A stretch of DNA of 44,235 bases from Rhodospirillaceae bacterium (GTDB lineage: Bacteria; Pseudomonadota; Alphaproteobacteria; Rhodospirillales; Rhodospirillaceae), in the NCBI GenBank assembly GCA_019694335.1, contig JAIBCD010000025.1, forward strand, positions 1 to 44,235, in the 5' to 3' direction. Shown piece after piece: positions 1-9,310 of this stretch; the stretch's first letter is position 1, and every line of letters begins with the position of its first letter. The position numbers and the translations under genes are program-made. A model generated the notes under the pieces. The model did not search any database and was not told the origin of the DNA. It was given only the letters and a program-made list of their open reading frames with translations.

Positions 1-351
1 TCCATGCGGGATCATGGCCCCGGCGAACGCGGCAAGGTCGTCGGCGTCGGCGGCGAAGTCGCGTTCACGCGGCCGGGCGGGGTGCGCCGCGGGCCGCGCC
101 GAAGCGCCCTGCGCCGGCCAGTCGAGGCACCACACTGAAAAACCGCGCGCGGCGAAATCGCGGGCGGTCTCGAAGTATTTCTCGATGAACTCGCCGAAGC
201 CGCCGACGATCACCACGCTGCGCGCGGCATTGGTGGCCGGCAAATGCCCCCACCGCAGCACCTGGTTGCGGCTGTTGATGAATGTGCCCCACTGGAACCC
301 GGCGGGTTCCAGGAACCGCGCATCCAGGGCGGGCGGGGCGGGGGCCGGCAT
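1..351 (-). CDS. alpha/beta hydrolase, N-terminal part (runs off the window)
   Basis: The frame starts at an ATG on the minus strand preceded by AGAGG and stays open for 117 codons to the window edge, so the C-terminus is missing. Visible are a beta-strand and oxyanion-loop region (VVIVGGFGEFIEKYFETA) and a following strand with FSVWCLDWPAQGAS. This is how the N-terminal half of lysophospholipase-like serine hydrolases (PldB/monoacylglycerol lipase type) reads. The nucleophile elbow and the Asp and His of the triad would lie beyond the edge and cannot be checked. The N-terminus begins MPAPAPPALDARF and shows no signal peptide, so a cytoplasmic or membrane-associated enzyme is likely. The substrate is unknown. 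It is divergent from lysK. Confidence 0.75.
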   Translation of the reverse strand, partial: MPAPAPPALDARFLEPAGFQWGTFINSRNQVLRWGHLPATNAARSVVIVGGFGEFIEKYFETARDFAARGFSVWCLDWPAQGASARPAAHPARPRERDFAADADDLAAFAGAMIPHG

Positions 352-477
352 AGGGTAACCTCTGTGAGATGACGCCAACATGCCCATGGGATTGGGCCAT
401 TTCCAAAGACACTCCCGCTAAATCGCGCGGTCCGGCAATAATTTAGGGGAAGCCGCTTTCCTCAAAGACCAAAACAC

Positions 478-521
478 TCTAGAGCCATATTCGATCAAAT
501 CGGTTCGGATATGGCTCTAGA
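478..521. repeat. 13-bp perfect inverted repeat with 18-nt loop
   Basis: The arms TCTAGAGCCATAT and ATATGGCTCTAGA are exact reverse complements around an AT-rich loop that contains CGATCAAATCG. It sits between the divergent hydrolase and lysK, directly next to a copy of the dispersed GGTCGCAT element. TCTAGAGC-type palindromes next to such elements are common in alphaproteobacterial intergenic DNA. It could fold in a transcript or mark an element end; no T-run follows, so it is not a classical terminator. Confidence 0.75.
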
Positions 522-528
522 CTATTGA

Positions 529-580
529 TTTGGTCGCATTTTCTTCGGCCAGCCGCCGACACTTCGCCGGAAAATGCTCA
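529..580 (+). repeat. dispersed palindromic element, copy a
   Basis: It begins TTTGGTCGCATTTTC and ends CGCCGGAAAATGCTCA. The outer arms GCATTTTC and GAAAATGC are reverse complements. Related copies occur at 2219-2272, 13316-13365, 16044-16100 and 40741-40840. This copy ends 44 nt before the lysK start. Confidence 0.75.
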
Positions 581-624
581 GCGACAGTACCCAATTGGAT
601 TCCTTGAGGAAAACAGATCGTAAA

Positions 625-2217
625 ATGACCGAACTCGCCGCCCTCGCCCGCCATAGCAATGCCTGGCCGTTTGCCGAAGCCCGTGCCCTTTGGGACGAAC
701 GGCTCAAAGGCAAAGTCCCGGCCAAAGGCTATGTGCTGTTCGAGACCGGCTACGGTCCGTCCGGGTTGCCGCATATCGGCACCTTCGGCGAGGTGGTGCG
801 CACCACCATGGTACGCCGCGCGTTCGAAGCCCTGCAGCCGGGCGTGAAGACGCGCCTGTTCGCCTTTTCGGACGACATGGACGGCCTGCGCAAGGTGCCG
901 GACAACGTGCCCAATAAGGACGTGATCCAACCTCACCTTGGGAAGCCGCTCACCAGCATCCCCGATCCGTTCGGGACGCATGACAGTTTCGGCGCCCACA
1001 ACAACGCGCGCCTGCGCGCTTTCCTGGACTCCTTCGGCTTCGAGTACGAGTTCAAGAGCGCGACCGCCGCTTACAAATCGGGGGAGTTCGATGCCGCGCT
1101 GCGCCGTGTGCTCGAAAAGTACGACGAGGTGATCGACGTGATCCTGCCCACCTTGGGGCCGGAGCGCCGCGCCACCTATTCGCCGTTCCTGCCGGTGTGC
1201 AAGAAGACCGGCGTGGTGCTGCAGGTGCCGATCGTCGAACGCGACGTCGCGGCCGGCACCGTCACTTATCAGGACGACGACGGCAAGCCGGTCACGGTCC
1301 CGGTCACCGGCGGGCATTGCAAGTTGCAGTGGAAGTGCGACTGGGCCATGCGCTGGTACGCGCTCGGCGTCGACTACGAGATGTCGGGTAAGGATCTGAT
1401 CGATTCCGTCAAGCTCTCGGGTCGCATCTGCCGCATCCTCGGGGCCGAGCCGCCCACCAACCTGACCTACGAGCTGTTCCTCGACGAGGACGGCCAGAAG
1501 ATCTCCAAGTCCAAGGGCAACGGCCTGTCGGTCGACGATTGGCTCAAGTACGCGCCGCCGGAGAGCCTGGCGCTGTTCATGTATCAGAAGCCCAAGACCG
1601 CCAAGCGCCTGTTCTTCGACGTGATCCCGAAGAACGTGGATGAGTACCTGGATTTCCTCGGCAAGCTCGATGGCGAAGCCGACGATGCCAAGCTCAACAA
1701 TCCGACCTGGCATATCCACGGCGGCAAGCCCTCCGCCGAACAGGTGCCGATCACCTTCGGCGTGCTGTTGAACCTGGCCGGCGTCTGCCACACCGACAAC
1801 CCGGCTGTGCTGTGGCAATACATCTCGCGTTACAAGCCCGACGCGAACCCGGCCACGGCGCCGCTGCTCGATCGCCTGGTCAAGCACGCCATCGCCTATT
1901 ACCGCGATTTCGTGAAGCCGGCGAAACAGTTCCGCAAGGCGCGGCCGGAGGAGTTGCCGGCCTTTACGCAGCTGCGCGATGGTCTCAAGGGTTTCACCGC
2001 CGAACCGACCGCGGAGAATCTGCAGAACCTGGTTTATGAGGTGGGCAAGGCCCACGCCGCCGCTTATCCTAATTTGAGGGATTGGTTCGGCGCGCTTTAC
2101 CAGGTGTTGCTGGGCCAGGACCAGGGGCCGCGCATGGGCTCCTTCATCGCGCTCTACGGCGTGCCGGAAATGGGGATGCTGCTGGATCGCGCGATCGCTG
2201 CCGAGGATCTGAGTTAA
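625..2217 (+). CDS. lysK: class I lysyl-tRNA synthetase
   Basis: Charges tRNA-Lys with lysine in the cytoplasm. The protein has 530 residues, normal for class I LysRS, and shows the class I signatures: HIGTF at residues 50-54 (HIGH motif) and KISKS at 292-296 (KMSKS motif), with a Rossmann-type N-terminal half. Class I LysRS is typical of archaea and some bacteria, including many alphaproteobacteria, and is unrelated to the class II enzyme (LysS). I chose the ATG giving [11 protein letters not shown] start 51 nt earlier is in frame but falls inside the upstream repeat. A weak GAGGA lies 14 nt before the chosen ATG. Repeat copies in the same orientation flank the gene on both sides. Confidence 0.93.
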   Translation: MTELAALARHSNAWPFAEARALWDERLKGKVPAKGYVLFETGYGPSGLPHIGTFGEVVRTTMVRRAFEALQPGVKTRLFAFSDDMDGLRKVPDNVPNKDVIQPHLGKPLTSIPDPFGTHDSFGAHNNARLRAFLDSFGFEYEFKSATAAYKSGEFDAALRRVLEKYDEVIDVILPTLGPERRATYSPFLPVCKKTGVVLQVPIVERDVAAGTVTYQDDDGKPVTVPVTGGHCKLQWKCDWAMRWYALGVDYEMSGKDLIDSVKLSGRICRILGAEPPTNLTYELFLDEDGQKISKSKGNGLSVDDWLKYAPPESLALFMYQKPKTAKRLFFDVIPKNVDEYLDFLGKLDGEADDAKLNNPTWHIHGGKPSAEQVPITFGVLLNLAGVCHTDNPAVLWQYISRYKPDANPATAPLLDRLVKHAIAYYRDFVKPAKQFRKARPEELPAFTQLRDGLKGFTAEPTAENLQNLVYEVGKAHAAAYPNLRDWFGALYQVLLGQDQGPRMGSFIALYGVPEMGMLLDRAIAAEDLS

Positions 2218-2218
2218 T

Positions 2219-2272
2219 ATTTGGTCGCATCGCCATTGCCGAAAGCCGGTTCCCACTTTTCGGCGCGATGCT
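2219..2272 (+). repeat. dispersed palindromic element, copy b
   Basis: It starts 2 nt after the lysK stop with ATTTGGTCGCATCGCC and ends TTTTCGGCGCGATGCT. The arms GCATCGCC...GCCGAAA and TTTTCGGC-GCGATGC pair. It has the same orientation as copy a on the other side of lysK. Confidence 0.7.
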
Positions 2273-2288
2273 TCGGATAGGAGCCGCT

Positions 2289-3509
2289 ATGGCGAGGTTG
2301 GCGACCGGTGTTCTGATCCTGGCTGTTGCTGGCCTGCTCGCGAGCTGTTCGCCGCAGGACAAGACCTTCGCCGGCATCAACGCCAAGCTCGCGGAACTGC
2401 GCAAGCTGCCGACCCCGCGCGCCGAAGACGAATTCCCGCCAGCGTTCTTCGAGGCCCGCGACGCGGTGCGCGACTGGCTGGATTCGCGCATGGCCACCAT
2501 GGCCGAGAAGGGCAGCGACTTCGAATTCACCAACACGCTGAACGCCGAGTTGAAGGCTGCGAAGCTGCTGTGCCCGCAGTGCGACGCCTCGATGGGCAGT
2601 TTCTCGGACGCCAGCGGCTACCTCGGCGAGGTGCGCCTCTCGCGCAAGGGGTCGATGCTCCAGGCCATGACCCAGGTTGGGGTCCAGTGCGGCTTCGACG
2701 AGAACGCCTATCTCTATCGCTGGAATGGCACGAAGTGGCAGCGGGTCTGGGACAGCTCGATCGCGGCCAAGGACGGGAAATACGAACCCCAGGTGATCGA
2801 GCAAGTCTATGTCGGCGAGGCGCAGAAAGACGGGCCCCGGCTGGTCGCGGCGCTGGCGCGTTTTCCGGGGTGTAAGTCCACCTGGCAGCCGGTCTACTAC
2901 CGTCTATGGGCGATGGACGGCGGTCTGCAGGCGCCGCAGATGGTGGTGAACGAGCGTGGCCTGGCGCCCGTGCCGCAACGCGGGCCGGCGATCCAGGGGC
3001 GCGTCACGGGCGACGACGATTTCCTGGTGGAATACCAGACGGAGAGCATCGACGCGGATGTTCCCAGCCGCACCAAGGTCGCGCACTACCGCGTCTCGCA
3101 GGGCGAGGGCGGTCAGTACAAGGCCGAGAAGATCATGCCTTACGCCCAGACTCCGCGCGAGTTCGTGGAGGAGTGGGTCACCAGCGCCTGGCCGGAAGCG
3201 TCCGTGATGACCGCCGACGCCGCGCAAGGCCCCGCCAGGGAGCAGCACGAGCATCTTCACCGCGACAGGGTGCGTGCCGACTTCACCGGCCCCACCACGC
3301 ACTGCGATGACACCGCCTATGGCGAGTGGCAGGTGCGCGTCACCTTCCACAACAACCCCGCCAAGGACGGCGAGGAGCGCTACTTCCACATGCGCTGGGC
3401 GCCGCCGACCCTGTTCGAGCTGTTGGCGGTCAACGAGAAGCCGAATCCGAAATGCACCGACGAGGTGCCGCGCATCGACGCGCGGCGGTCGCTGTTCCGG
3501 CGGTATTAA
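2289..3509 (+). CDS. putative lipoprotein of unknown function
   Basis: A 406-residue protein with a short basic N-terminus, a hydrophobic stretch and a lipobox LLASC (Cys20), predicting lipid modification and export to the periplasm or outer membrane. The mature part has several cysteines (one CPQC pair) and a tryptophan/tyrosine-rich beta-like middle section (YLYRWNGTKWQRVWD). I do not recognise the family. The ATG follows AGGAG by 5 nt; an in-frame ATG 21 nt earlier lies inside the repeat and lacks a ribosome site. Its stop overlaps the stop of the convergent GNAT gene by 4 nt. Confidence 0.75.
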   Translation: MARLATGVLILAVAGLLASCSPQDKTFAGINAKLAELRKLPTPRAEDEFPPAFFEARDAVRDWLDSRMATMAEKGSDFEFTNTLNAELKAAKLLCPQCDASMGSFSDASGYLGEVRLSRKGSMLQAMTQVGVQCGFDENAYLYRWNGTKWQRVWDSSIAAKDGKYEPQVIEQVYVGEAQKDGPRLVAALARFPGCKSTWQPVYYRLWAMDGGLQAPQMVVNERGLAPVPQRGPAIQGRVTGDDDFLVEYQTESIDADVPSRTKVAHYRVSQGEGGQYKAEKIMPYAQTPREFVEEWVTSAWPEASVMTADAAQGPAREQHEHLHRDRVRADFTGPTTHCDDTAYGEWQVRVTFHNNPAKDGEERYFHMRWAPPTLFELLAVNEKPNPKCTDEVPRIDARRSLFRRY

Positions 3510-3973
3510 GCGCTTAGCGTCTTGGTCATGCGCCAGAAGGACACGCCGTCCTCGGAGCCGGCGGTTTCTTCCTGGAATTCGCCTTGGCTGACCCAGCCGA
3601 GGCGCTCGTAGAAGCGCCGGGCACGGTCGTTGCCGACCACGCAATGAAGTTCGCCTTCGTCCACGCCGGATTTGACCAGCTCGGCTTCGGTGGCTTCCAT
3701 CAATTCCCGGGCGATCCCGGAACCACGCCACTTGGGTTCCACGAACAGCTGGCCGACCATCACGCCCTGCCAGGCCGAGAAGGCGACGATCACGCCATCC
3801 TGTTCCATCACCAGGGCGCAAGGCGCGAACGACGCGATTTTCTTTTGGAAAAAGTCCTGGGTGCGCCGGTCACGTTCGCTCTGGGGCATGAGCGGCCCGT
3901 GGGTCTCGTGCCAGACGGCCCAGTAGATCTCCGCGATCCGCGGCAGATCGCTTTTTGTGGCGTAGCGCAGCAT
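3506..3973 (-). CDS. GNAT-family N-acetyltransferase
   Basis: A protein of about 155 residues with the GNAT fold: MLRYATKSDLPRIAEIYW opens the domain; the acetyl-CoA-binding motif A reads QLFVEPKWRGSGIARELM, followed by VVGNDRARRFYERLGW, the classical C-terminal GNAT signature. It transfers an acetyl group from acetyl-CoA to an amine; the substrate cannot be read from the sequence. I chose ATG (MLRYAT); a TTG 21 nt upstream would overlap the acyl-CoA dehydrogenase gene by 11 nt. It is the last gene of the minus-strand fatty-acid oxidation run, but a metabolic link is only positional. Confidence 0.88.
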   Translation of the reverse strand: MLRYATKSDLPRIAEIYWAVWHETHGPLMPQSERDRRTQDFFQKKIASFAPCALVMEQDGVIVAFSAWQGVMVGQLFVEPKWRGSGIARELMEATEAELVKSGVDEGELHCVVGNDRARRFYERLGWVSQGEFQEETAGSEDGVSFWRMTKTLSA

Positions 3974-3983
3974 GGGCTGGGCT

Positions 3984-5786
3984 TTACGCGGCAACGCCCG
4001 CGCCGAACAGCTCGTCTTCCATGTCCATGATGGTCTCGCCGCCGGCCAGGATGGATGACAAGAGCGCGCCGGTCTGGGGCAGCAGCTTGTTCATGTAGAA
4101 GCGCGCGGTCTTCACCTTGCCTTTGTAGAAACCGGTCGGATCGTCGGAGAGCTTGCCGTAGGCGAGCTTCGCCATGCGCGCCCACATGAAGCCGACGCTG
4201 ACATAGCTGAGCAGCTTGAGGAGGTCGGTGGCCGCGGCCCCAGCCTCGTTGGGATTGGAGAGGCCCTTCTGCGCCACCGCGCCGACCGCTTGCTGCAGCC
4301 GGCCGAAGGCCTTGGCGAGGCCCATCACGATCTCCTCCATCTGCGGATCGGACGCGTTCTCCTCGATGAATTGCTGCACGGGATGGAAGAAGGCGCGCAG
4401 GTAACGGCCGTAATGTGCGCTCATCTTGCGGCCCACCAGGTCGAGCGCCTGGATGCCGTTGGTGCCTTCATAGATCTGGGTGATGCGGGCGTCGCGCACG
4501 AACTGCTCCATGCCGTGCTCGCGGATATAGCCGTGGCCGCCGTAGATCTGCACGCCGAGATTGGCGTTGTCGAAGCCGATGTCGGTGCCGAACGCCTTCA
4601 CCACCGGGGTGAGCAGCTGGATCAGGTCGTCGTGGCGGGTGCGTTCTTCTTCCGTGGCGGCTTTCTCGGCTTTGTCCTGACTCATGGCCACCCACATAGC
4701 CAGCGCCCGCATGCCTTCGGTCAGGGATTTCATGGTGAGCAGGTTCTTGCGCACGTCCGGGTGCACGATCAGCGGGTCGGCGGGCTTCTCGGGCGCTACC
4801 GCGCCCTTGAGGCCGCGCCCTTGCAGGCGTTCACGCGCATAGAGCAGGCCCCCCTGGTAGGCGACCTCCGACAGGCCCAGGCCCTGTACGCCGACGCCGA
4901 GCCGCGCGGTGTTCATCATGGCGAACATGGCGCGCATGCCCTTGTTGAGTTCGCCCACCAGCCAGCCTTGTGCGTTGTCGAAGTTGATGACGCAGGTGGC
5001 CGAGGCCTTGATGCCCATCTTGTGCTCGATGGAGCCGCAGCTGGCGCCGTTGCGCGGGCCGGGCGTACCATCGGGCTTGGGCAGGAACTTGGGGCAGATG
5101 AACAGGCTGATGCCACGGATGCCGGCGGGCGCGTCGGGCGTGCGTGCCAGCACCAGGTGCACGATGTTGTCGGTGAGGTCGTGCTCGCCGGCCGAGATGA
5201 AGATCTTGGTGCCGGTGAGTTTATAGCTGCCGTCGGCTTGCGGCTCGGCCTTGGTGCGCACGAGGCCCAGGTCGGTGCCGCACTGGGGCTCGGTCAGGCA
5301 CATGGTGCCGCTCCAAGTGCCGTCGACGAACTTGGGCAGATAGGTCTGCTTCTGCTGGTCGGTACCGTAGAGCTTGAGCGCGTTGTAGGCCCCGTGGGTC
5401 AGGCCCGGGTACATGCCGAAGGCCATGTTGGAGGAACAGATCATCTCCTCCACCAGCATGTTGAGCGCCTTGGGGCAGCCCTGGCCGCCGTATTCCGGGT
5501 CGGCGGCGATCCCTGTCCAGCCACCCGCGATGAATTGCTGGTAGGCCTCCTTGAAGCCCTTGGGCGTGCGCACCACGCCGTTCTCGAAGTGGCAGCCTTC
5601 CTCGTCGCCGGAGCGGTTCAAGGGGAACAGCACCTCGGCGGCCAGTTTGCCGGCTTCCTCCAGCACCGCGTCCACCACGTCGGCGGTGAAGTCGCCGTAA
5701 CCGGGAAGGTTCGCCAAGCCATCGCCATCGAACAGCTCGCGGTAACAGAACCGCATGTCGCGCAACGGGGCGTTATAGACAGCCAT
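3984..5786 (-). CDS. acyl-CoA dehydrogenase (600-residue class with N- and C-terminal extensions)
   Basis: FAD enzyme catalysing the first step of beta-oxidation, acyl-CoA to trans-2-enoyl-CoA. At 600 residues it belongs to the long class that has an extra N-terminal segment (VYNAPLRDMRFCYRELFD) and a C-terminal helical domain; members are often annotated as DmdC-like (3-methylmercaptopropionyl-CoA dehydrogenase) by homology. The FAD/substrate signature MCLTEPQCGTDLG is clear. The catalytic-base motif is QIYEGTNGIQ with Glu440. The ATG lies 10 nt after the upstream hydratase/dehydrogenase gene and follows AGGAGAA. Position in a fadD-thiolase-fadN operon favours a fatty acyl-CoA rather than a sulfur substrate, but this is inference. 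Confidence 0.93.
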   Translation of the reverse strand: MAVYNAPLRDMRFCYRELFDGDGLANLPGYGDFTADVVDAVLEEAGKLAAEVLFPLNRSGDEEGCHFENGVVRTPKGFKEAYQQFIAGGWTGIAADPEYGGQGCPKALNMLVEEMICSSNMAFGMYPGLTHGAYNALKLYGTDQQKQTYLPKFVDGTWSGTMCLTEPQCGTDLGLVRTKAEPQADGSYKLTGTKIFISAGEHDLTDNIVHLVLARTPDAPAGIRGISLFICPKFLPKPDGTPGPRNGASCGSIEHKMGIKASATCVINFDNAQGWLVGELNKGMRAMFAMMNTARLGVGVQGLGLSEVAYQGGLLYARERLQGRGLKGAVAPEKPADPLIVHPDVRKNLLTMKSLTEGMRALAMWVAMSQDKAEKAATEEERTRHDDLIQLLTPVVKAFGTDIGFDNANLGVQIYGGHGYIREHGMEQFVRDARITQIYEGTNGIQALDLVGRKMSAHYGRYLRAFFHPVQQFIEENASDPQMEEIVMGLAKAFGRLQQAVGAVAQKGLSNPNEAGAAATDLLKLLSYVSVGFMWARMAKLAYGKLSDDPTGFYKGKVKTARFYMNKLLPQTGALLSSILAGGETIMDMEDELFGAGVAA

Positions 5787-5796
5787 GACTGTTCTC

Positions 5797-8130
5797 CTAG
5801 TTACGCAGCGGTTTGCCGGTGTCGAGCATCACTTCCATGCGCGCCAGCGTCGCCGGGTTCTTGCAGAGTTCGATGAAGGACGCGCGTTCGAGCTTGAGCA
5901 GGTCTTTCTCGGTGATGGTCTCGGTGTGGTCGGTCTTGCCGCCGGTGAGCACCTTCGCCAGCGCCATGGACACCACTTGGTCGTGCGGCGTGACCTTGCC
6001 CTGGAGGGTGAGGCCGTGCAGCGCCACCTTGAGGGCGGCGATGCCGCCTTCGCCGGGCAGCGAGATCACCGCGTCCTTGGGCGGGGTGTAGTTCTCGGCG
6101 AGCTTCAGGGCCTTGGCCTTGGCGTCGGCGAGCAGCCGGTCGCGGTTCATGCTGATGCCGTCGGACGGCCGCAGGATGCCCATTTCCTTGGCCTCGAACG
6201 CCGACTTGCCCACTTGCGCCGTGCCGATCATCTCGAAGGCTTTTGCAACGGCGGGGATCGGGCCTTTGGGCAGCTTGGGATCGTTCTTGAGGCGCAGCAG
6301 CATCTCCTTGCAGCCGCCCCAACCCGGGATCACGCCCACGCCGACCTCAACCAGGCCGGGATAGGTTTCCGCATGGGCCTGGATGGCGTCGGAGTGCAGG
6401 AGAATCTCGCAGCCGCCGCCGAGCGCCATGCCGAGCGGCGCGGAGACCACGGGAAACGGCGCCTGCTTGAGCGCCAAGTAGGTCTTCTGGCCGTCCTCGA
6501 TGATGCTCTCGATTTCGCTCCACACCGCGATATTGGCGGCGAACAGGAGCAGGCCGATGTTGGCGCCGACCGAGAAGTTCGGGCCCTCGTTGTGGACGAC
6601 CAGGCCTTTCCACTTCTTGTCGCCCTTGAACATTTTGATCACGTCCTTGTAGAGGGCCATGATCAGGGGGTCGAGGCTGTTGGCACGGCTGGTGAACTCG
6701 AAACACGCCACGCCGTCGCCCAGATCCCAGACCTTCGCGGACGGATTCTTGAGGATCGGCGCCGCGCCGCGCTTGACGTCGGACAGCTTCAGCACACCGG
6801 GCGCGCGCACCACGTCGGCGTAGTCGCCCTTGGTGGTCAGGTACTTCAGCTTGTTGCCGTCGGTCTTGTAGAATCCGCCTTTTTCGGCGGCGAGCTTCAG
6901 CAGCGGCGGCACGGTGAGCTTTTCGGCCGCCAGCTTGTCGGCGAACCACTTGGCGCCGAGGGAATCGATGATTTCGAACGGGCCGAGCTTCCAGCCGTAG
7001 CCGTCCTTCATCGCCTCGTCGACGTCGACGATGGTGTCGGCGATCTCCGGCACCAGTCCGGCGGCATAGGTGAGCCCGCCGCTGGCGAGCTTCCAGGCGT
7101 ATTGCCCGCCCTTGTCGGGATGCTCGACCACGCCCTTGAGGCCCTTCTTGCCGGCTTCGACGCTGGCGAGCTGGGCTTTCTGGCTGGGTTCGTACTGCGC
7201 GGTCTTGAGGTTGATGCTTTCCTTGATCTTGTTCCCGCCGTCCTTGCGCAGGCGGTAGAAGCCCGAGACGCCCTTACGCCCGATCCACTTGTTGGCGAGC
7301 ATGGTGCTGACCACCGGCGGCTCGCCCGAGATCGCCACGTATGGGTCGGTCTTGGGCAACAGCGAGAGCATGGACTTGGTGAGGTGTGGCATCAGGTCGA
7401 TGCCGATCAGGTCCAAGAGGCCGAACACCCCGGTCTTGGGAATGCCGAACGGGCGAGAGCCGACCGCGTCGGCCTCGTCGATGGTCAGGCCCAGCTTCAG
7501 GGCTTCGACCACCGCGTTCTGCATCCAGTAGATGCCGATGCGGTTGCCGATGAAGCCTGGCGTGTCCTTGCACACCACCACGCCCTTGCCGAGGCGGATG
7601 TCACCGAAGTCGCGCACGGTGGTGATGGCGTCGGGGCGGGTCTTCGGGCCGCCGACGATTTCCAGCAGGCGCATATAGCGCGGCGGGTTGAAGAAGTGGG
7701 TGATCGCGAAGTCCGGGATCATCTCCGCCGGCATGCCCTCGGTCAGGGTCGCGAGCGGGATGGTCGAGGTGTTGGACGACACCACCGAGCCCTTCTTGCG
7801 GTGTTTTTGGACCTTTTTGTAGAGATCCTGCTTGATGTCGAGGCGCTCGATCACCGCTTCGATGATCCAGTCGCAGTCGGCCAGCAGGTCGAGGTTGTCG
7901 TCGATATTGCCGGTGGTGATCAGGCTGGCGTTGCGCTTGGACATGAACGGCGCCGGGTCGGTCTTGAGCATCTTGGCGACCGCGCCTTCGGCGATGGCGT
8001 TCCGGTTGGTCGCGTCCTTCGGTACGATGTCCAAGAGGACGACCGGCACGCCGGCGTTGGTGATATGGGCGGCGATGCCGGCCCCCATCACGCCGGCGCC
8101 GATCACCGCCGCTTTTTTGATTTCGGCCAT
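5797..8130 (-). CDS. fadN: bifunctional 3-hydroxyacyl-CoA dehydrogenase / enoyl-CoA hydratase (FadN type)
   Basis: Catalyses hydration of enoyl-CoA and NAD-dependent oxidation of 3-hydroxyacyl-CoA. Of 777 residues, the dehydrogenase comes first: the NAD fingerprint GAGVMGAG lies at residues 11-18 and the active-site region THFFNPPRYMRLLEIV follows. The hydratase lies in the C-terminal third with SAPLGMALGGGCE and GLVEVGVGVIPGWGG, where both catalytic glutamates (GGGCE and GLVE) are present. This order (dehydrogenase then hydratase) is that of Bacillus FadN and is the reverse of E. coli FadB. It sits 11 nt downstream of the thiolase gene. Together with that gene and the acyl-CoA dehydrogenase it reproduces the content of a fadNAE operon. 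Confidence 0.93.
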   Translation of the reverse strand: MAEIKKAAVIGAGVMGAGIAAHITNAGVPVVLLDIVPKDATNRNAIAEGAVAKMLKTDPAPFMSKRNASLITTGNIDDNLDLLADCDWIIEAVIERLDIKQDLYKKVQKHRKKGSVVSSNTSTIPLATLTEGMPAEMIPDFAITHFFNPPRYMRLLEIVGGPKTRPDAITTVRDFGDIRLGKGVVVCKDTPGFIGNRIGIYWMQNAVVEALKLGLTIDEADAVGSRPFGIPKTGVFGLLDLIGIDLMPHLTKSMLSLLPKTDPYVAISGEPPVVSTMLANKWIGRKGVSGFYRLRKDGGNKIKESINLKTAQYEPSQKAQLASVEAGKKGLKGVVEHPDKGGQYAWKLASGGLTYAAGLVPEIADTIVDVDEAMKDGYGWKLGPFEIIDSLGAKWFADKLAAEKLTVPPLLKLAAEKGGFYKTDGNKLKYLTTKGDYADVVRAPGVLKLSDVKRGAAPILKNPSAKVWDLGDGVACFEFTSRANSLDPLIMALYKDVIKMFKGDKKWKGLVVHNEGPNFSVGANIGLLLFAANIAVWSEIESIIEDGQKTYLALKQAPFPVVSAPLGMALGGGCEILLHSDAIQAHAETYPGLVEVGVGVIPGWGGCKEMLLRLKNDPKLPKGPIPAVAKAFEMIGTAQVGKSAFEAKEMGILRPSDGISMNRDRLLADAKAKALKLAENYTPPKDAVISLPGEGGIAALKVALHGLTLQGKVTPHDQVVSMALAKVLTGGKTDHTETITEKDLLKLERASFIELCKNPATLARMEVMLDTGKPLRN

Positions 8131-8141
8131 GATCCGTTACC

Positions 8142-9278
8142 TCACATGGCTTCAAGGACGGTGGCGACACCCTGGCCGCCGCCGATGCACATGCTGGCCA
8201 GTGCGTATTTCTTCTTCTCGCGCTTGAGCAGGGCCGCCGCCTTGCCGGTGATACGCGCGCCGGAGGCGCCCAACGGATGCCCGAGGGCGATGGCGCCGCC
8301 GTCGATATTGGTCTTGGCGAGGTCGATGCCGAGATCCTGCACCACCGACAGCGCCTGGGCGGCGAAGGCCTCGTTGAGCTCGATGATGTCCATCTGGTCG
8401 AGCTTGAGGCCGGCGCGCGCCAGCGCTTTCTTCGCGGCGGGCACGGGGCCGATCCCCATGATCTCCGGCGCGCAGCCCGCGACCGAGATCGAGAGGATGC
8501 GTGCAAGCGGCTTCAGGCCGTTCTTGGCCGCGTATTCCTCGCTGCATACCAGCACCGCCGAAGCGCCGTCGGTGAGCGGCGATGATGTGCCGGCGGTGAC
8601 CGTGCCGGTGTCCTTGAAAGCGGGCTTCAGGCCGGCGAGCGCTTCCATGGTGGTGTCGGCGCGGATGCAGCCGTCGGTATCGACCATGCCGCCGTCGCCC
8701 TTCACCGGGATGATCTCGTCCTTGAACTTGCCGTCGGCCTGGGCTTTGGCGGCGCGGCGGTGGCTCTCGACCGCGAACTCTTCCTGGCGCGCGCGCTTGA
8801 TCTGGTACTTCTCGGCCAGGTTCTCGGCGGTCTCGCCCATGCCGATATAGGCCTGCACGCCCGCATTCACGAGGCCGGGATTGGGCATCGGGTTGAACCC
8901 ACCCATGTTGACCCGGCTCATGCTCTCGATCCCCGCGCACACGAACACGTCGCCCGCGCCCATCTTGATGGCGCCCGCGGCCTGGTGGATCGCCTGCATC
9001 GACGAGCCGCAGAACCGGTTGATGGTGACGCCCGCCACCGTGATCGGCAGGCCGGCGATGAACACCACGTTGCGCCCGATGTTGAGGCCCTGTTCGGCCT
9101 CGGGGAAGGCGCAGCCCATGAGCAGGTCTTCGATGTGCTCGGGGTTGACCTTGAGCTTCTCGACCAGGCCCTTGATCACGGTCCCCGCCATGTCGTCGGG
9201 CCGCGTCTTACGGAGCGCCCCCTTGTGGGCGAGCGTGAAGGCGGAGCGGGCGTATCCCGCGATGACCACGTTGCTCAT
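8142..9278 (-). CDS. fadA: acetyl-CoA C-acyltransferase (3-ketoacyl-CoA thiolase)
   Basis: Thiolytic cleavage of 3-ketoacyl-CoA to acetyl-CoA and a shortened acyl-CoA, the last step of beta-oxidation. The 378-residue protein has the acylated cysteine in NRFCGSSMQA (Cys90), the conserved GGAIALGHPLGASGAR with the active-site His, and the C-terminal CIGGGQG with the second catalytic Cys. NEAFAAQ is also present. The gene lies between fadD and fadN on the same strand with short gaps (32 and 11 nt), so it is probably co-transcribed. A role in degradation rather than biosynthesis is inferred from these neighbours. Confidence 0.95.
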   Translation of the reverse strand: MSNVVIAGYARSAFTLAHKGALRKTRPDDMAGTVIKGLVEKLKVNPEHIEDLLMGCAFPEAEQGLNIGRNVVFIAGLPITVAGVTINRFCGSSMQAIHQAAGAIKMGAGDVFVCAGIESMSRVNMGGFNPMPNPGLVNAGVQAYIGMGETAENLAEKYQIKRARQEEFAVESHRRAAKAQADGKFKDEIIPVKGDGGMVDTDGCIRADTTMEALAGLKPAFKDTGTVTAGTSSPLTDGASAVLVCSEEYAAKNGLKPLARILSISVAGCAPEIMGIGPVPAAKKALARAGLKLDQMDIIELNEAFAAQALSVVQDLGIDLAKTNIDGGAIALGHPLGASGARITGKAAALLKREKKKYALASMCIGGGQGVATVLEAM

Positions 9279-9310
9279 GTCTTTTCCCCTTTAGCCTGTG
9301 TACCGGGCGT

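Noticed and set aside
517-2256. A 579-codon open frame opposite lysK
   Set aside because: Antisense shadow of a well-supported gene, caused by high GC at third codon positions.
5785-8850. A 1021-codon open frame on the plus strand through the fad genes
   Set aside because: Antisense to fadN and thiolase, both of which have complete active sites; the predicted protein is His/Arg/Asp/Gly-rich without any recognisable domain.
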